Shown here piece by piece: positions 35,741-52,068 of a stretch of 64,000 nt of DNA. Below the pieces are notes generated by a model. That model did not search any database, was not told the DNA's origin, and was given only the letters and a program-made list of their open reading frames with translations. A program made the position numbers and the translations under genes. Within the stretch, counting starts at the first letter, position 1. Each line of letters starts with the position of its first letter. The DNA lies in contig NC_135176.1 of NCBI RefSeq assembly GCF_041146795.1, positions 14,194,286-14,258,285 of the forward strand. Direction: 5' to 3'. The DNA is from Maylandia zebra. Its lineage: Eukaryota; Chordata; Actinopteri; Cichliformes; Cichlidae.

Positions 35741-36098
35741 AAACCAAGGGAAAATGAAACTTGCTCTTAAGTACTATTAAAAGTCTTGTGCTGTGTATAT
35801 GTAGTTATAATTTTTCAAAAGATACAGTAAATTTACAGAATGTTAGTGAGTGTTATTATGTAAATGCTGTCAATATTTTATGTAAAAAAATTTGTCAGTT
35901 GTAAACCATAAACGACATTGATTCTACATTGTAACTGATTTGATGTTCTATAAAGTGGTTTTAATAACAGGCAAAAATTTGTTTGTTTCTTTATTCATCT
36001 TTTAAACAGTGGTACTTAGTAAGTACATATTCAGTAAATGAAAATTATTTGCATGGCAATGCACTTCAGGCATCAATCTAGACCCCCTAAATAAAAAG

Positions 36099-37203
36099 TT
36101 ATGGGGCATTCAGAACAAAACTATGCTCGGAGAAATATTTTCCCACCAGTTCTGGAAGGCACACTTTTTTTTCTTCTTTTTTTTGAAGAACTCTTGTGCT
36201 CTCTTCAAACGTGGTTCCCAGAAATCTACATCAGGGAAGATGTGTACCACAGCCATGTCTCTTTGAGTCCATGCAACGAGGTCACAGTGGTTGGAGCTGG
36301 TGACAAAGTGTTTGCACCTGTAAGTATTAGGGGTGCGCCCTCTTTAAGTGAAGTCCATTTGCAGCTGACTCCAGGCAGAAGTCTTTATCCTGTGCATCCA
36401 ATGCCTGCTTAATGCTGTCCGTTGTGTATTTAAAAGGACACTTAATCTCCAGGCACCACTCCCCACAACAGTCACACATTGTGAGATGCTCCAAGTTCAA
36501 GAAAAATTGTGTTCACAATAAAACTGCATAAACAAACCTGCAGTTTGTAGTGATGTGCTGCAATTTTTTGGGTGTAGGCCTTTCATGCATCCTCTTCATG
36601 CTCCACTCCCCATCTTGTTTGTGTAACAGACAGTTTTCAGGGTAGCTCACACAATTAACAACACTTTGGGCTGGTGTTTCCAAACTTGTGGCAAATACAG
36701 CGTGCATCACCGAAGCTGTGATTCTTCCTGCACACCATCGAAACCAACTTCTTGTGCTGAAGTCTTGCGTGTCCTTCAGTAGCTTCTGCCTGCTCTTCAG
36801 TCACTGTTGCAGCATTTAGACACTTTACACAGTGCAGCTGTAGAACTGTAAGGCCAAGGAACTGTGTGCCTTTGTTGTGTAAAAATGCCAGAGACTGGGG
36901 TAATGTAGGTGAATATACAGTGTATTTAGTGTGATATTTCTCAGTTCCTGACAAACCCACAGCTTTACTGTGTTCCAGCAGTGTATCCAATAGCAGTGAC
37001 AACTCCTCCAGAGTAGCAGGTGGAATTTTTCTTTTTTGAGGACGGCTTCTTTTGCCTTTCACTACAGACGGCCTGTTTATGTTTTTATCGAGAGCATTTT
37101 TTAAAAACGGTGCCTGCTTAAACAAAGCACACATTTCATTGGTTCCTCTCATATCACGTGCTGTAAGTAAATGTGGCATTTGATCATAGCGTGGAGGCAG
37201 CAT
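36099..37203 (-). pseudogene. YqaJ-type exonuclease ORF of the ISL2EU-like element
   Basis: An open frame of 182 aa (37203-36655) starts MLPPRYDQMPHLLTARDMRG and ends with a cysteine-rich part (CRKNHSFGDARCICHKF) that may correspond to a zinc-binding segment. Further along, in other frames, come CDCCGEWCLEIKCPF (about 36475-36430), with the E-x-K motif of lambda-exonuclease-like YqaJ nucleases, then DKDFCLESAANGLHLKRAHP, VAWTQRDMAVVHIFPDVDFW and ELVGKYFSEHSF before a stop at 36099. The order and wording match YqaJ proteins of eukaryotic transposons. Frame changes between the parts show it is not expressed as one protein. Confidence 0.65.
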
Positions 37204-37594
37204 GGCTGTGTATGGGCATGTTTACAAAGGTTGTCATAGGGAAGGTATGTAAGAAAGAAAAAACTGAAAATAGGGAGACAGGAGTCAAAGTGCAGAGTAT
37301 CTCATTCAAAACTTATAATGCCTTTTTAATTTCATGCATATCAAATGTTTACAGCAATAGAAAATTATTACTTTAAAGTCCATTTAATAACACAGTATTG
37401 GCTATATTGGCAGTTAAGTACAAGGCAAACAAACTAAACCCATGCCATTACAATGTATTCTGTACAGAAAAATAAAAGAGTTGAATTGCATTTAAACATG
37501 AAGGAATCGTGAGTAATATGACTCTGTCACATAAAAGAAATGGGCATCGTGAGTACAATTCCTTTTGAACAACTGTGACAGGATGATCACAAAA

Positions 37595-37885
37595 TCCCCC
37601 TTCAGGGCTCAGCATAGGGGATCATCTGCCTCCATCTCACCCTGTCCCTAGCATACATTTCTGTCCTCCTATTTCACTACATGAACCTTCCATGAACCCT
37701 CTCTGTGGTCTTCCTTTTTTCCTCCTCCCTGGAAGTTCCATCTTCAACATCTTTTGTCCAGTGTATCCACCATCCCTCTTCTGCACATGTCCAGGCCATC
37801 TTGGCTCTCTGACTTTGTGTCCAAATGGCTCAACCTGAGCTGTCCTTCTGTCCATTCTGGTCGCTTCTACTAAAAACATTGTCAT
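37595..37885 (-). mobile_element. 3' fragment of the RTE-like LINE
   Basis: On the minus strand an 82-aa open piece (37885-37637) reads FGHKVREPRWPGHVQKRDGG, then KMLKMELPGRRKKGRPQRGF, the conserved C-terminal region of the LINE seen at 5519-7879 (there RWFGHEQRRDGGY and ELPDWRKRGRALRRF). It is a typical 5'-truncated copy about 300 bp long, lying just beyond the 3' end of the transporter gene. Confidence 0.8.
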
Positions 37886-38210
37886 CTTAAACTCTGTTGT
37901 TCACAAAATCCAAATTTCTTTAGATTTTCTACCATTTAATATATAAGCTAAATGTTTTAGGGTTTTTTTTGTTATATAATACTAATAACTATGTGATTAT
38001 ACTTGAAATACTTGCTGAATCCTTCCTCATTCTTTCCTTTAATTAATACTTATAAGAAACAGTAATATAAAAGCAGAGTATTGCATAAAGCCTTGCATTG
38101 CTGGATGCTGCCAAATAAAAGTTTGTGAATTCCTGAGACAATCACCATTGTGAGATTTATGCAAATCAGGTATTCTTTTTAAAATTTATGTCATTAAATA
38201 CACTATGTAT

Positions 38211-41200
38211 TTATCCAGTTACGTCTTGTCCGGGTTTCGTGCTTTGCTCCATAGCAGCAGCGATGCTGTGAATACTGACTCGATCGTGTGAATTTTCAAG
38301 CCTTTGTTTCTGCACACTGTGGCGAACACCATAACAAAAGTAGATGATCAAACCTGTTCAAAATTTTAAAAGAAACGTAGCGGTCACACATATAAAAAGA
38401 GATATTTTTGCACATGTATAATCTTTTTTATGTATTCTGTAGCAGAAATGTGCTGCACATACCTACTCCCATCCACACTGTATAGCGGATCCAAGTGTCT
38501 GATCCAAGCTGAGCCATTAGATGGACATTGACAAAGGTACTAAAAATAGGAAGTAATGGGACAAAAGGAACCTGGGGATATAAAAGAGGAGAAGCATTGT
38601 TAAAAGATATTAAAGGAAAAAAAAAAAACCCAAACCCCCCAAAATTCAGAACTTTGGAGCTTAAAAAATAAATAAACATGTAATGATAATACAGGTTGGC
38701 TAAATTTCTGTTTCTATTTCTATGCTTTCATTAATCAGTCTTCACTGTCTTTCTTTCATACCATGAAAGCAGCTTCTGCTGTATTCTGCGGTTGCCTCCA
38801 GACGATGAGGATGATTAGAAAAATCATTGCTACTATCACAGAAAGACAAAGTATGCTCCACCACTCCAGGGCTTGCAGGTAATCTACAGCCTCAGATACG
38901 AAGACGCTGAGAACAACTGCTAAAAAGACTGAGGAGAATCAATACGTTTGAGTTCTATTAATCAAAAATTAAATCAATAAAAAGTACAGTACAACAGAAA
39001 GATGATGACTCACTAATAACAAAAGTTAAAAGGGACACATTTTTTGATGTCCTTGTAGTGGCTTGGTATGGAGGACATAATATCCCTCCAATGGTAAAAG
39101 GTTCTGCTTTGCTTAGACTAGAATCATCACTGAGGTCAGTTTGATACCTGTAAAATTAAGGAAATATAATTTTAAAAAAGTGAAAACATTTAAGGTTTTT
39201 AGTTATTTCTACTTATAATATTCTCGTAAAGCACCAAATTATTATATTCCTGTTTTTTTTTTCTTGTTCACATCCTGGAGTCTATTTTTAATGTCTGAAC
39301 AACACACATCAAGTCAACAGCACTTCATTACATGATCTTTTGTAATTATAAGCGACTGATTAAAGTAAAGAAAGCCTGATGTCTTCATAAACTCTTCAAA
39401 CAAGCAAACCCTGAGTCATTCATCTGTTTAATTTCATTACGCTCATTATTGTGCATTGTTATTTCCCTATCTAGCGTACTCACACATTTTATGACAGTAA
39501 TATGACCGTATCATAGTCAATATTTTGAGGTTGTTGAGCCATTTTGTGACTGACCTGTGTATCTAAACATATTATTAGGTATACTGTAAGCATCATAGAA
39601 GGCAGTAATAATATTAATTCATTTGTATAAACAACTTAATTCCGTCTCTTATCACAGGTTCTTCGTAACCACTCATAAAAGGTAAGCTTCTTTCAATAAC
39701 AAATATACAACCTTGTCTATACATATATGTCTTGAGTGACCGCTTATTTCTCTATACAGTGGCTTGCAAAAGTATTCGGCCCCCTTGAACTTTTCCAGAT
39801 TTTGTCACATTACAGCCACAAACATGAATCAATTTTATTGGAGTTCCACGTGAAAGACCAACACAAAGTGGTGTACACGTGAGAAGTGGAACGAAAATCA
39901 TACATGATTCCAAACATTTTTTACAAATAAATAACTGCAAAGTGGGGTGTGCATAATTATTCAGCCCCCTGAGTCACTACTTATTAGAACCACCTTTTGC
40001 TGTAATTACAGCTGCCAGTCTTTTAGGGTCTGTCTCTACCAGCTTTGCACATCTAGAGACTGAAATCTTTGCCCATTCTTCTTTGCAAAACAGCTCCAGC
40101 TCAGTCAGATTAGATGGACAGCGTTTGTGAACAGCAGTTTTCAGATCTTGCCACAGATTGGATTTAGATCTGGACTTTGACTGGGCCATTCTAACACATG
40201 GATGTGTTTTGTTTTAAGCCATTCCATTGTTGCCCTGGCTTTATGTTTAGGGTTGTTGTCCTGCTGGAAGGTGAACCTCCGCCCCAGTCTCAAGTCTTTT
40301 GCAGACTCCAAGAGGTTTTCTTCCAAGATTGCCCTGTATTTGGCTCCATCCATCTTCCCATCAACTCTGACCAGCTTCCCTGTCCCTGCTGAAGAGAAGC
40401 ACCCCCAGAGCATGATGCTGCCACCACCATGTTTGACAGTGGGGATGGTGTGTTCAGAGTGATGTGCAGTGTTAGTTTTCTGCCACACATAGCGTTTTGC
40501 ATTTTGGCCAAAAAGTTCCATTTTGGTCTCATCTGACCAGAGCAGCTTCTTCCACATGTTTGCTGTGTCCCCCACATGGCTTGTGGCAAACTGCAAACGG
40601 GACTTCTTGTGGTTTTCTGTTAACAATGGCTTTCTTCTTACCACTCTTCCATAAAGGCCAACTTTGTGCACTGCACGACTAATAGTTGTCCTATGGACAG
40701 ATTCCCCCACCTGAGCTGTAGATCTGCAGCTCATCCAGAGTCACCATGGGCCTCTTGGCTGCATTTCTGATCAGCGCTCTCCTTGTTCGGCCTGTGAGTT
40801 TAGGTGGACGGCCTTGTCTTGGTAGGTTTACAGTTGTGCCATACTCCTTCCATTTCTGAATGATCACTTGAACAGTGCTCCGTGGGATGTTCAAGGCTTG
40901 GGAAATCTTTTTGTAGCCTAAGCCTGCTTTAAATTTCTCAATAACTTTATCCCTGACCTGTCTGCTGTGTTCTTTGGACTTCATGGTGTTGTTGCTCCCA
41001 ATAGAGCAGCTGTATTTGTACTGACATTAGATTACACACAGGTGCACTCTATTCAGTCATTAGCACTCATCAGGCAATGTCTATGGGCAACTGACTGCAC
41101 TCAGACCAAAGGGGGCTGAATAATTATGCACACCCCACTTTGCAGTTATTTATTTGTAAAAAATGTTTGGAATCATGTATGATTTTCGTTCCACTTCTCA

Positions 41201-44200
41201 CGTGTACACCACTTTGTATTGGTCTTTCACGTGGAATTCCAATAAAATTAATTCATGTTTGTGGCTGTAATGTGACAAAAAGTGGAAAAGTTCAAGGGGG
41301 CCGAATACTTTTGCAAGCCACTGTATTTTGTTAAGCCCTAGCAGCCTTAACTAATGAGCCACCACTGGTTGCCACTCAGTTTAGACAAGATCTCCAACAG
41401 CACTGGCTATAAGCCCCACAACATGACAAGGTCTCCACCGTGTTTTAGCTGCAGACATCACTCCATAAGACCTGTTGTCACTGGTTTTTAGTCTAGCTCT
41501 TGTCTTGTGTTGAGGTATTTGGCAAAGCTCAGCATTTACTCCTTGCTCCCTTCATTAAAATCACTTTTGAAGGGGAGCCATCATTCCAGTGAGATCATCC
41601 AGTGGCTGGAACAACTGAGGGGACAGATGAATCTCTCAAATCCTGTGTTGGCTCTTTGTATATTTTGACTTTCAGATACTGTTCATTAGCTAATATTTCA
41701 AGCCATGTCTTCTTTTGTCCTCCACATTTCCAGTTTCTTCACTTATTAAAGACAAACTGGATGCCATGCCAAGATTGTGGTGTAGTGTTGTGTTTGGCAT
41801 GCTGAACCTTTATGCAGGATTCAGAGGCAGAACTGGACTCAAAAAGACTTACAGGAAAGCCACAAACTAGAAAACCTGGAAACTCAGAATGGAATTAATA
41901 ATCAACTAGGCGAACAAAACACGAGGGAGACAAAGCATGATGGTGGCTGGTACAAGGAACTAAGGAAACTGAGGTCTTAAATATACACTTGAGGCAAACA
42001 GGGAGATGAAACACGTAAGTGAACACAGCTGAACTAAATCAGGGAAACAAGACAGAGCAAAACTGACACAGGAGGTGAGACTATCAAAATAAGAGAGGAA
42101 GCATAAACACAGGGACGGAAACACAGACTCAAGACATACAACCCAAGGCAAGGAAAGGGTAAACAAACACAGAGGCATGACTGAGACAAGGGAGAGAGAG
42201 CAAGCACGGGACAGAAAGAGAGAGAGAGAGAGAGAGAGGACACGAGGGGTGACTAACATAACGAGAAATCAAGAACTATAACCAAACTCAGAAGCACAAG
42301 AGAACAATACACTCATTAACCATATATACATAAATCATCTTATACTTCTCCAAAGAAATAACTAACAAGTCCAAGCAAACTGTAATACTGGGTTAAAGAC
42401 AAAGATGTGCCAATTTCTGGCTAATAGCTCTTTGTGTTATCTTTGGCATTAACTGGAAAAAAATAGCAACCAATGATGTTTTGGGGGGGGGGGGTCTGAC
42501 AGGCTGCTAGGAACAAAGTGCGTCAAGATACAGTTTTAAACTGATGCTTTGTCTGTTAGACATATTACCATTTCATCCTTTCAGTTAGAAACCCTTTTAT
42601 ATTTGAAGGATTCATAGGTTAGTGATTGAACAAACAAAAAACATTCCTCTGAAAATGGTCAGGTACAAGGACTGAACTAAAACTGAGTGAAAACAGCCAG
42701 TGTGCAAAGAAAAACTTTGAAAGACCTTCAGAAAGCTGGACAACTAATGGTGAAGAACACTTTTAAAAAACGCAAGAAAGTCTTGTTTGTTAGGTGCAAA
42801 ATATACCAATAATAAGCAGTAATAAGTGCAGTGCCAACATGCATACTTGTGATCATCTGTACCTTAATATGAGAATGCAAATGGCAACAAGTGTGTAGGC
42901 AAACAGGGTTCCAATCGACATCATGTCAACCAACGACTTCAGGTCAAACAATAAAGCCATGATAGCTGCAAAGAAGTAGGAGAAATTAAATATGTTTATA
43001 AATTCTGCAACCATTTTATCAGCGTAGTAGCTGATGGCCTTAACAAAATCAAATAATTAATAATAATAATTATATTATAATCTCTTCTAAAGTTAGTTAT
43101 ACCTGCTACGACCCCTGAAGCCAGTGTAGCAATGACAGGACTTTGTCTGTCACTCATGTTACTGAGAGGTCTGAAGAGCAGTCCATCCCGGGCCATGGCA
43201 AAGAGAACACGAGGCATCGGGAACATTGATCCTAGAAGGCTTCGGAAAAAAGCTCATAGCTCATTAACAGCAATTCAGTTATTCTCGTGTCCCTGTTTTA
43301 ATTCCTAGTAATGATCCCAGTGATTTTATTTGGTGTATGTGCTATAAATGTCACCAAAGGGGTATTGTAATGTATAAAGAATTGTAGGTTTGTTTATACG
43401 TGATACTTCATGCATTATACCTTGTTGAGAGCGCACAGAGTGATCCCACAGCAACTGCATACTTTGCAGGGCCCCAACCGATGTATGTAAAGGCTACAGG
43501 CAGTGGGCTGTGAACGCTGAGCAAATAGTATGGCATCAAAAGAGTCAGGGTGGCAGACACACCAAAATAAGCCAAGAAGCAGATAAGGAGAGACGCCACA
43601 ATCCCGAGTGGGATTGACTTCTGAGGGTTCTGAACCTCCTCTCCTAAAGAAAAACACAAAATTATCCCAGTGTGGTTTATGCCATCATTTAATCTTTAGA
43701 TGCGTTTTTATGACATAGCACCATGTCTATAAAATAAACTATTTTACAAAATGTATATGCTGTAGAGAATATTCTAGTGTGCAAAGATCTCTGTGTTTTT
43801 CTGGACAATTGAAATTGCCACAAACATCTTCTGATGTCATTGTGATCAAATTTTCACTTTCCTTATGCAGTGCATTATAATTACTGGCTTTGCACTTAAA
43901 TTCTAAAAGTTACCTGTTGTTGCAATGCAGTCAAATCCAACAAATGCATAAAAGCAAGTGGCTGCTCCTGCTAATGTCCCCTCAAAACCAAAAGGGAAAA
44001 ATCCTCCGCTGCCATATGTGGTGGTTTTATTCAGGGTCGTATAGTTCCTGTAAACAGTGATCAACAGTCAAGCAGCTAAAAAAAAGAAAGAAAAATACAG
44101 CAGAAGCCAAAATAACGGGGCAGGGGGAGGCCATACTCGGATTGGTTTGGAAGGGTGTCTTCATATCTGTACCAGTTGTTGATGTCCCCCTTTATGAACC

Positions 44201-45149
44201 CAGAGAGGATAACAAAGAGCAACACCAAGATGTTAACTGCTGTAAAAACTTTATTTACAGTGGCCGATTCTTTAACACCAAATGCAAGAATCCCTAGAAA
44301 GAAAAATATATAAGAATTAATTTCACCATGTCAATGAACCTAGTGGAAACTCATTTGTCAAATATTTACTTTAGTCAAAAATATGTAGGACACTTTAACC
44401 TCTTGTGTTTGTTTGTTTTTTTTAATCATTTTTTAAACTTACAATAAACTAAGAGTACCTGTATTATGTTAATAAATAATTAGGTTTTTAGTATATGAAA
44501 CTTACCTGCCAAGAGCATAATGATACCTGCTGCAAAGAAGTCTGGATAGGGAGCCAATCCAGGTAAATCCATTGCAACCTGTTTGCCTAAAGAGTTGGCA
44601 ATGACATTTCCAATGAGATCATCAAAGGTCCCACTCCATGCTCTGGCTACACTTGATGTCCCTTAACAACAGAAGCCATTAGCAAACAATACCCAGTGTT
44701 ACTTAAAATCACTTGACAAATATTATTTTAATCTATGATTTTTCCAGGATTAATATTCATTCAATGGCCTTATTGTTACCTATGACATAAGACAGCAGGA
44801 GGTTCCAGCCTGTGACAAAAGCCCATATCTCACCCACAGTCACGTAGCTATAGAGATAAGCAGAGCCAGTTTTGGGAACACGAGCTCCAAATTCAGCATA
44901 ACACAGTCCTGCAAAGATGGAGGCCACTGCTGCTATCAGGAAGGAGATTATGATACTAGGCCCGGCCACAGCTCTGGCCACTTCTCCTGAAAGCACATAC
45001 ACACCGGCCCCCAGTGTGCTGCCGACCCCAAGAGCCACCAAATCAAGGGTAGTCAGACACCGGCGAAAGTTGGACACTTCACCCTCAGGCTCCAGAGGTT
45101 TTCTACGTGAAATATTCTGCAGAAACTGCAGCACCTTTGCACCGGACAT
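38211..45149 (-). CDS. Cationic amino acid transporter, CAT type (SLC7A family)
   Basis: Eleven coding exons, from the start: 45149-44780, 44661-44506, 44293-44137, 44047-43914, 43643-43421, 43239-43103, 42965-42863, 39147-39014, 38928-38762, 38571-38463, 38353-38211; 610 aa, usual for CAT proteins. Product: a plasma-membrane carrier for arginine, lysine and ornithine in the family; the substrate is inferred. Seen: [20 protein letters not shown] in helix 1, [99 protein letters not shown], and [13 protein letters not shown]. About 14 membrane helices are expected. The long loop after helix 10 and the C-tail differ from SLC7A1, 2 and 3, so I do not assign a symbol. The ATG is the first codon after an acceptor (AG at 45151-45150); a donor at 45793 suggests an untranslated first exon. 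Intron 7 is 3.7 kb and hosts a Tc1-like element. Confidence 0.93.
39757..41323. mobile_element. Full-length Tc1-like transposon in intron 7 of the SLC7A gene
   Basis: Terminal inverted repeats of about 213 bp (39757-39969 and 41111-41323) start CAGTGGCTTGCAAAAGTATT and differ at only a handful of positions by eye. A TA lies immediately outside each end (39755-39756, 41324-41325), the standard Tc1 target duplication. The total is 1567 bp, the normal size for a complete element, and the near-identical ends mean it is young. The transposase lies on the minus strand, the same as the host gene. It is intronic and leaves the host splice sites untouched. Confidence 0.95.
39977..40984 (-). pseudogene. 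Tc1-like transposase, frameshifted
   Basis: Three overlapping open pieces make up one transposase. The N-terminal paired-type DNA-binding part (40984-40691) has [35 protein letters not shown] and the GRPPKLT hook. The core (40734-40141) has the first catalytic Asp in [27 protein letters not shown] and the second Asp in [10 protein letters not shown]. The C-terminal part is 40189-39977. Family members read DLNPIENLW here, but this copy reads DLNPI then shifts frame, so the third catalytic acid (Glu) is missing through a small deletion near 40155. A second frame change separates the DNA-binding part from the core. It should be inactive. Confidence 0.9.
41830..42310. repeat. Purine-rich unclassified intronic sequence with (GA)n
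   Basis: The plus strand is strongly A/G-rich for almost 500 bp, with short phrases such as ACACAGACTCAAGAC and CAAGGCAAGGAAAGG, and includes a (GA)n run at 42217-42240. It looks like part of an interspersed repeat, but I do not recognise the family. It belongs to intron 7 of the transporter gene. The long open frames on the minus strand here (leucine/serine-rich) are shadows of the base bias. A G run follows at 42482-42494. Confidence 0.5.
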
Positions 45150-48100
45150 CTGTGATAATTAGGAATTATTCAGTTAATTGTGTGGGTACTAGAAGAAAAT
45201 CAAAACTTGAGAACTGGCAGTGAGAAAATTGTGAATACAACCAGGACTAGATTTTAATTATTTTTATGCTGTTATCTGATCAAACAAAGTAAATTTGTTT
45301 TGTTTTACAGTTCATTTAATCCGAGTTGGTAAATGATAAATGGACTAGTTCTTACGTAGCACTGTTCTGCTCTACTTGAGCACTCAAAGCCTTTATGCAT
45401 TTAATAATAATTATTATTAGTGTATAAATCACCATATGACTTCACAAATGAACAAGCTCACGTTTCATACCATCAACAGTAAGCTACAACTACACATACA
45501 GAGACTTTACTGAACAGTAGAGACTATAAGCACTAATTTTTACTTTGTTATTCATGCAAGAATTTGACAAGTATATTTCATGGTCTATTTGCTGAGTAAA
45601 TGAGGGCAGATAGTGCTTTATCATTATAAATTTATGATTTTACAGTGTTTATATAATGTACCGATGATTCACCGTGACTCAGATAAGATGTCATTACAAA
45701 ATAAGCCATGCACACTAATTACACAAACTAACAAACTGAGATTACAGCTGATATATTAAAGTCACATCAATAAAAAAAGAGAGGCATTCCTACCTTTCTA
45801 GCTAAACTCTGTGTGAGTCTGTTTTGATCTGTCCCACTCCACACTGTGTATGAGAATAAATTCATTCACCGTGAACTCTTCACAGCCCAACATTTTTTTA
45901 CACATTATGTTACATTTCAGACTTATGTGCCATTTCTGAAAAAGAGGGGATCAGAATGATTTGTGTGAGCACTCACATATCAAGACTTTATAAAGGTGGG
46001 AGCAAGCGGGAAAAAACTTATTTTAGCTGTTTTTTGTGCGTAGATGACACTTATACTAAACATGTTTTTACATTTGAATTAAACTGAATGCTATAAAAAA
46101 AAAAGCTATTGAAACCTTAATGATGAATTGCTCTTACTGATTCATACATTCGGTCATAAAGACGTGCTGGTGAATTTATTAATTCACTTTATAATTTATT
46201 TTTACTTCAAATCTAGAAACACATTTACTCATTTATTGTCATTTCTTTCAATAATATGTGAACAAATTAAGCATGCACTAATTTGCTGTAAGATTATTGG
46301 CCTCATTTAACAAATGCTACTGTTAATGGTTCTCACAGTACTTTATACGCCTGCTGATTAGCATACCAAGGTCTGCATGTAGTATGACGACCTTCCTCTA
46401 GCTATAAAGAAGTTGACTGAAACTTAGAACAGACTTATTAGACTTATTGTAACCTCTGGAGAGCTTCTGTGTGCCTGATGTCTCGTGAACACACAGTCGC
46501 CTTGGGACCCTGGTAAGTCAACACGTTGTAAAGTGAAATGGTTTTCACTGGAGACATCTCCTCAGCAACAAATTGACTTGTTCATCAGAGCGGGAATCAA
46601 CTAATTGTTTGGAGAACAATTAGTTGAACATAAGGGTACAATCCATTGCTTCCAGGAGTTCATGGAATCACAATGCAGATGAAATACAATAAAAATGTAA
46701 ACGTGAAAAAGGCACTTAGTTATTACATAATAAAAATAGTAATACTACTACTATTAATAATATTACACAGAACCCTGTTCCAAATCCAGTTTAAAATACC
46801 ATTTTTATCAAAGCCCATACAGAAAGGCAATCTCCACAACTCGTCTTTTTTAATCCAACAATGAGGCTGTGTACTAGGAAATACATTAATTTTCATTTGT
46901 AATAGCGTAGACAAAAGAATAGATTTTAAGCCCCAACCTATCCTCTGCCACTTTAGATGTGATTTCTTTCAGGAGGAGTGAACTGTGAGCTGACTTCATT
47001 AGCTGAAGGAAATGGCCTATCCTTCTCTTTGTTAATGATTCATCTGCAGAAAGAGGTTCAGAAGCCAGCAGCATTGTCTAGCGAAATCATTCAGCAGTCA
47101 GGATATTTTGGAAAAAGTCCTTAAAATCGACGAATAGCTGCAAATTGACTGTTTCACATGTCTTTAAGTAATACTCGGGAATTTGGGAGGTAAGTTTTAT
47201 TTGAGTTTATATGCCATATTTTTGTTGTTTTAAATGGATGTTTAAAAAGCAGGACATTATTTTAACCAATAGACCCATAACTACTTTCTAATTTAGGTTT
47301 TTAATCATTTGAAACCAGTAATAAAACCATGGTTACTGGCTTTATTGATTTTAAAACACTTTTGAATCGATTTTTAATCACAGTTTAGTTAAAACTGTTC
47401 TTTGAATTAACTGAGTTACTTTCTGTTTTTTTAACATTTACCTGCAAGATGTAATAAATCCTAATTGTAGAAAATTGATGTGTTTTTTTTTGTTTCTCCT
47501 TAGTGCAATAAAAATTCTTCTTCTCCGTAATGTGGCAAACAATGGCTCCTAGGGGTTGTAGTTGCTTCATTATCACGGCTCTGCCCCAGCATTTTTCCAG
47601 CAGTATTAACCAGCTGCAGCAGGGCCGCTATGGCTTTTCTCCATGGTGACTGGGTTCACTGGCCATAGCATTTGCAGGAAGGTCATTAGAGTGTGACTTC
47701 TCTCTTGGCTCATGTATATCCTGTGCTTGTTTCAGTTCATCTAGGATATTTCAAGAACACTATGACACTGTTAGTGAGGTGTGAAATGTTTAAATTTATC
47801 TCTTCTTAGAATTACAACTAAAGAAGTCAGCTCATTAAGAAAAATCCTAACTCTTAGAAAACTTCTGTATCTGAGTGGTCTGGCTCAAGCAAGAAATATA
47901 GCCTTAGGCCATGATGGCTCATTACAATATTTTGTCCCTGCTTAAGCTGGAAAATGAACTCAATAATTGGAGTTAAGTCAGTATTACACACTCGGCATAT
48001 TCCTGTGTTTTTCTGAATTAAAAACGGAAAACTAACGATTTCACCAGTGGTACTTATTTCTAACCAATGAGTTGTTCATCTCTGTGTTTCAAACAGGTAG

Positions 48101-48232
48101 ACCTTCATCAGCATAAACATGAATAACACAAAACAACCCAGCAGGCAGATTGATGGGAGAAGTTAATATTGAAATTTTCTTCACCCTAGGAAGTCACAGA
48201 AAACAATCGTATCCAATCAAAGACAAAAAAAG
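45150..48232. other. Intergenic stretch between SLC7A gene and casr
   Basis: The two genes are divergent, with start codons 3.1 kb apart. I see no transposon or other gene. A probable untranslated first exon of the transporter ends at a donor at 45793 (minus strand). Upstream exons of casr, known from vertebrates to carry alternative 5' untranslated regions, may lie near 47000-48200, but I cannot place them. Confidence 0.5.

Positions 48233-52068
<3,836 letters not shown>

Larger units (their letters stand above)
34329..37203. mobile_element. ISL2EU-like DNA transposon: THAP transposase plus YqaJ nuclease
   Basis: A THAP front and a DDE_Tnp_4-type C-terminus run on the plus strand, and a YqaJ-type nuclease gene converges on the minus strand. 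From memory, eukaryotic ISL2EU/IS4EU elements pair a transposase with a YqaJ-domain protein, which supports one element rather than chance neighbours. I could not find terminal inverted repeats or a target duplication, so the limits given are those of the coding parts. Most of the catalytic core is deleted, so it cannot move itself. The stretch 35760-36090 holds nothing I recognise. Confidence 0.6.

Noticed and set aside
41960-42259. Leucine/serine-rich open frames on the minus strand that look like membrane segments
   Set aside because: They come from the purine-rich repeat read backwards; the codons are biased low-complexity sequence.
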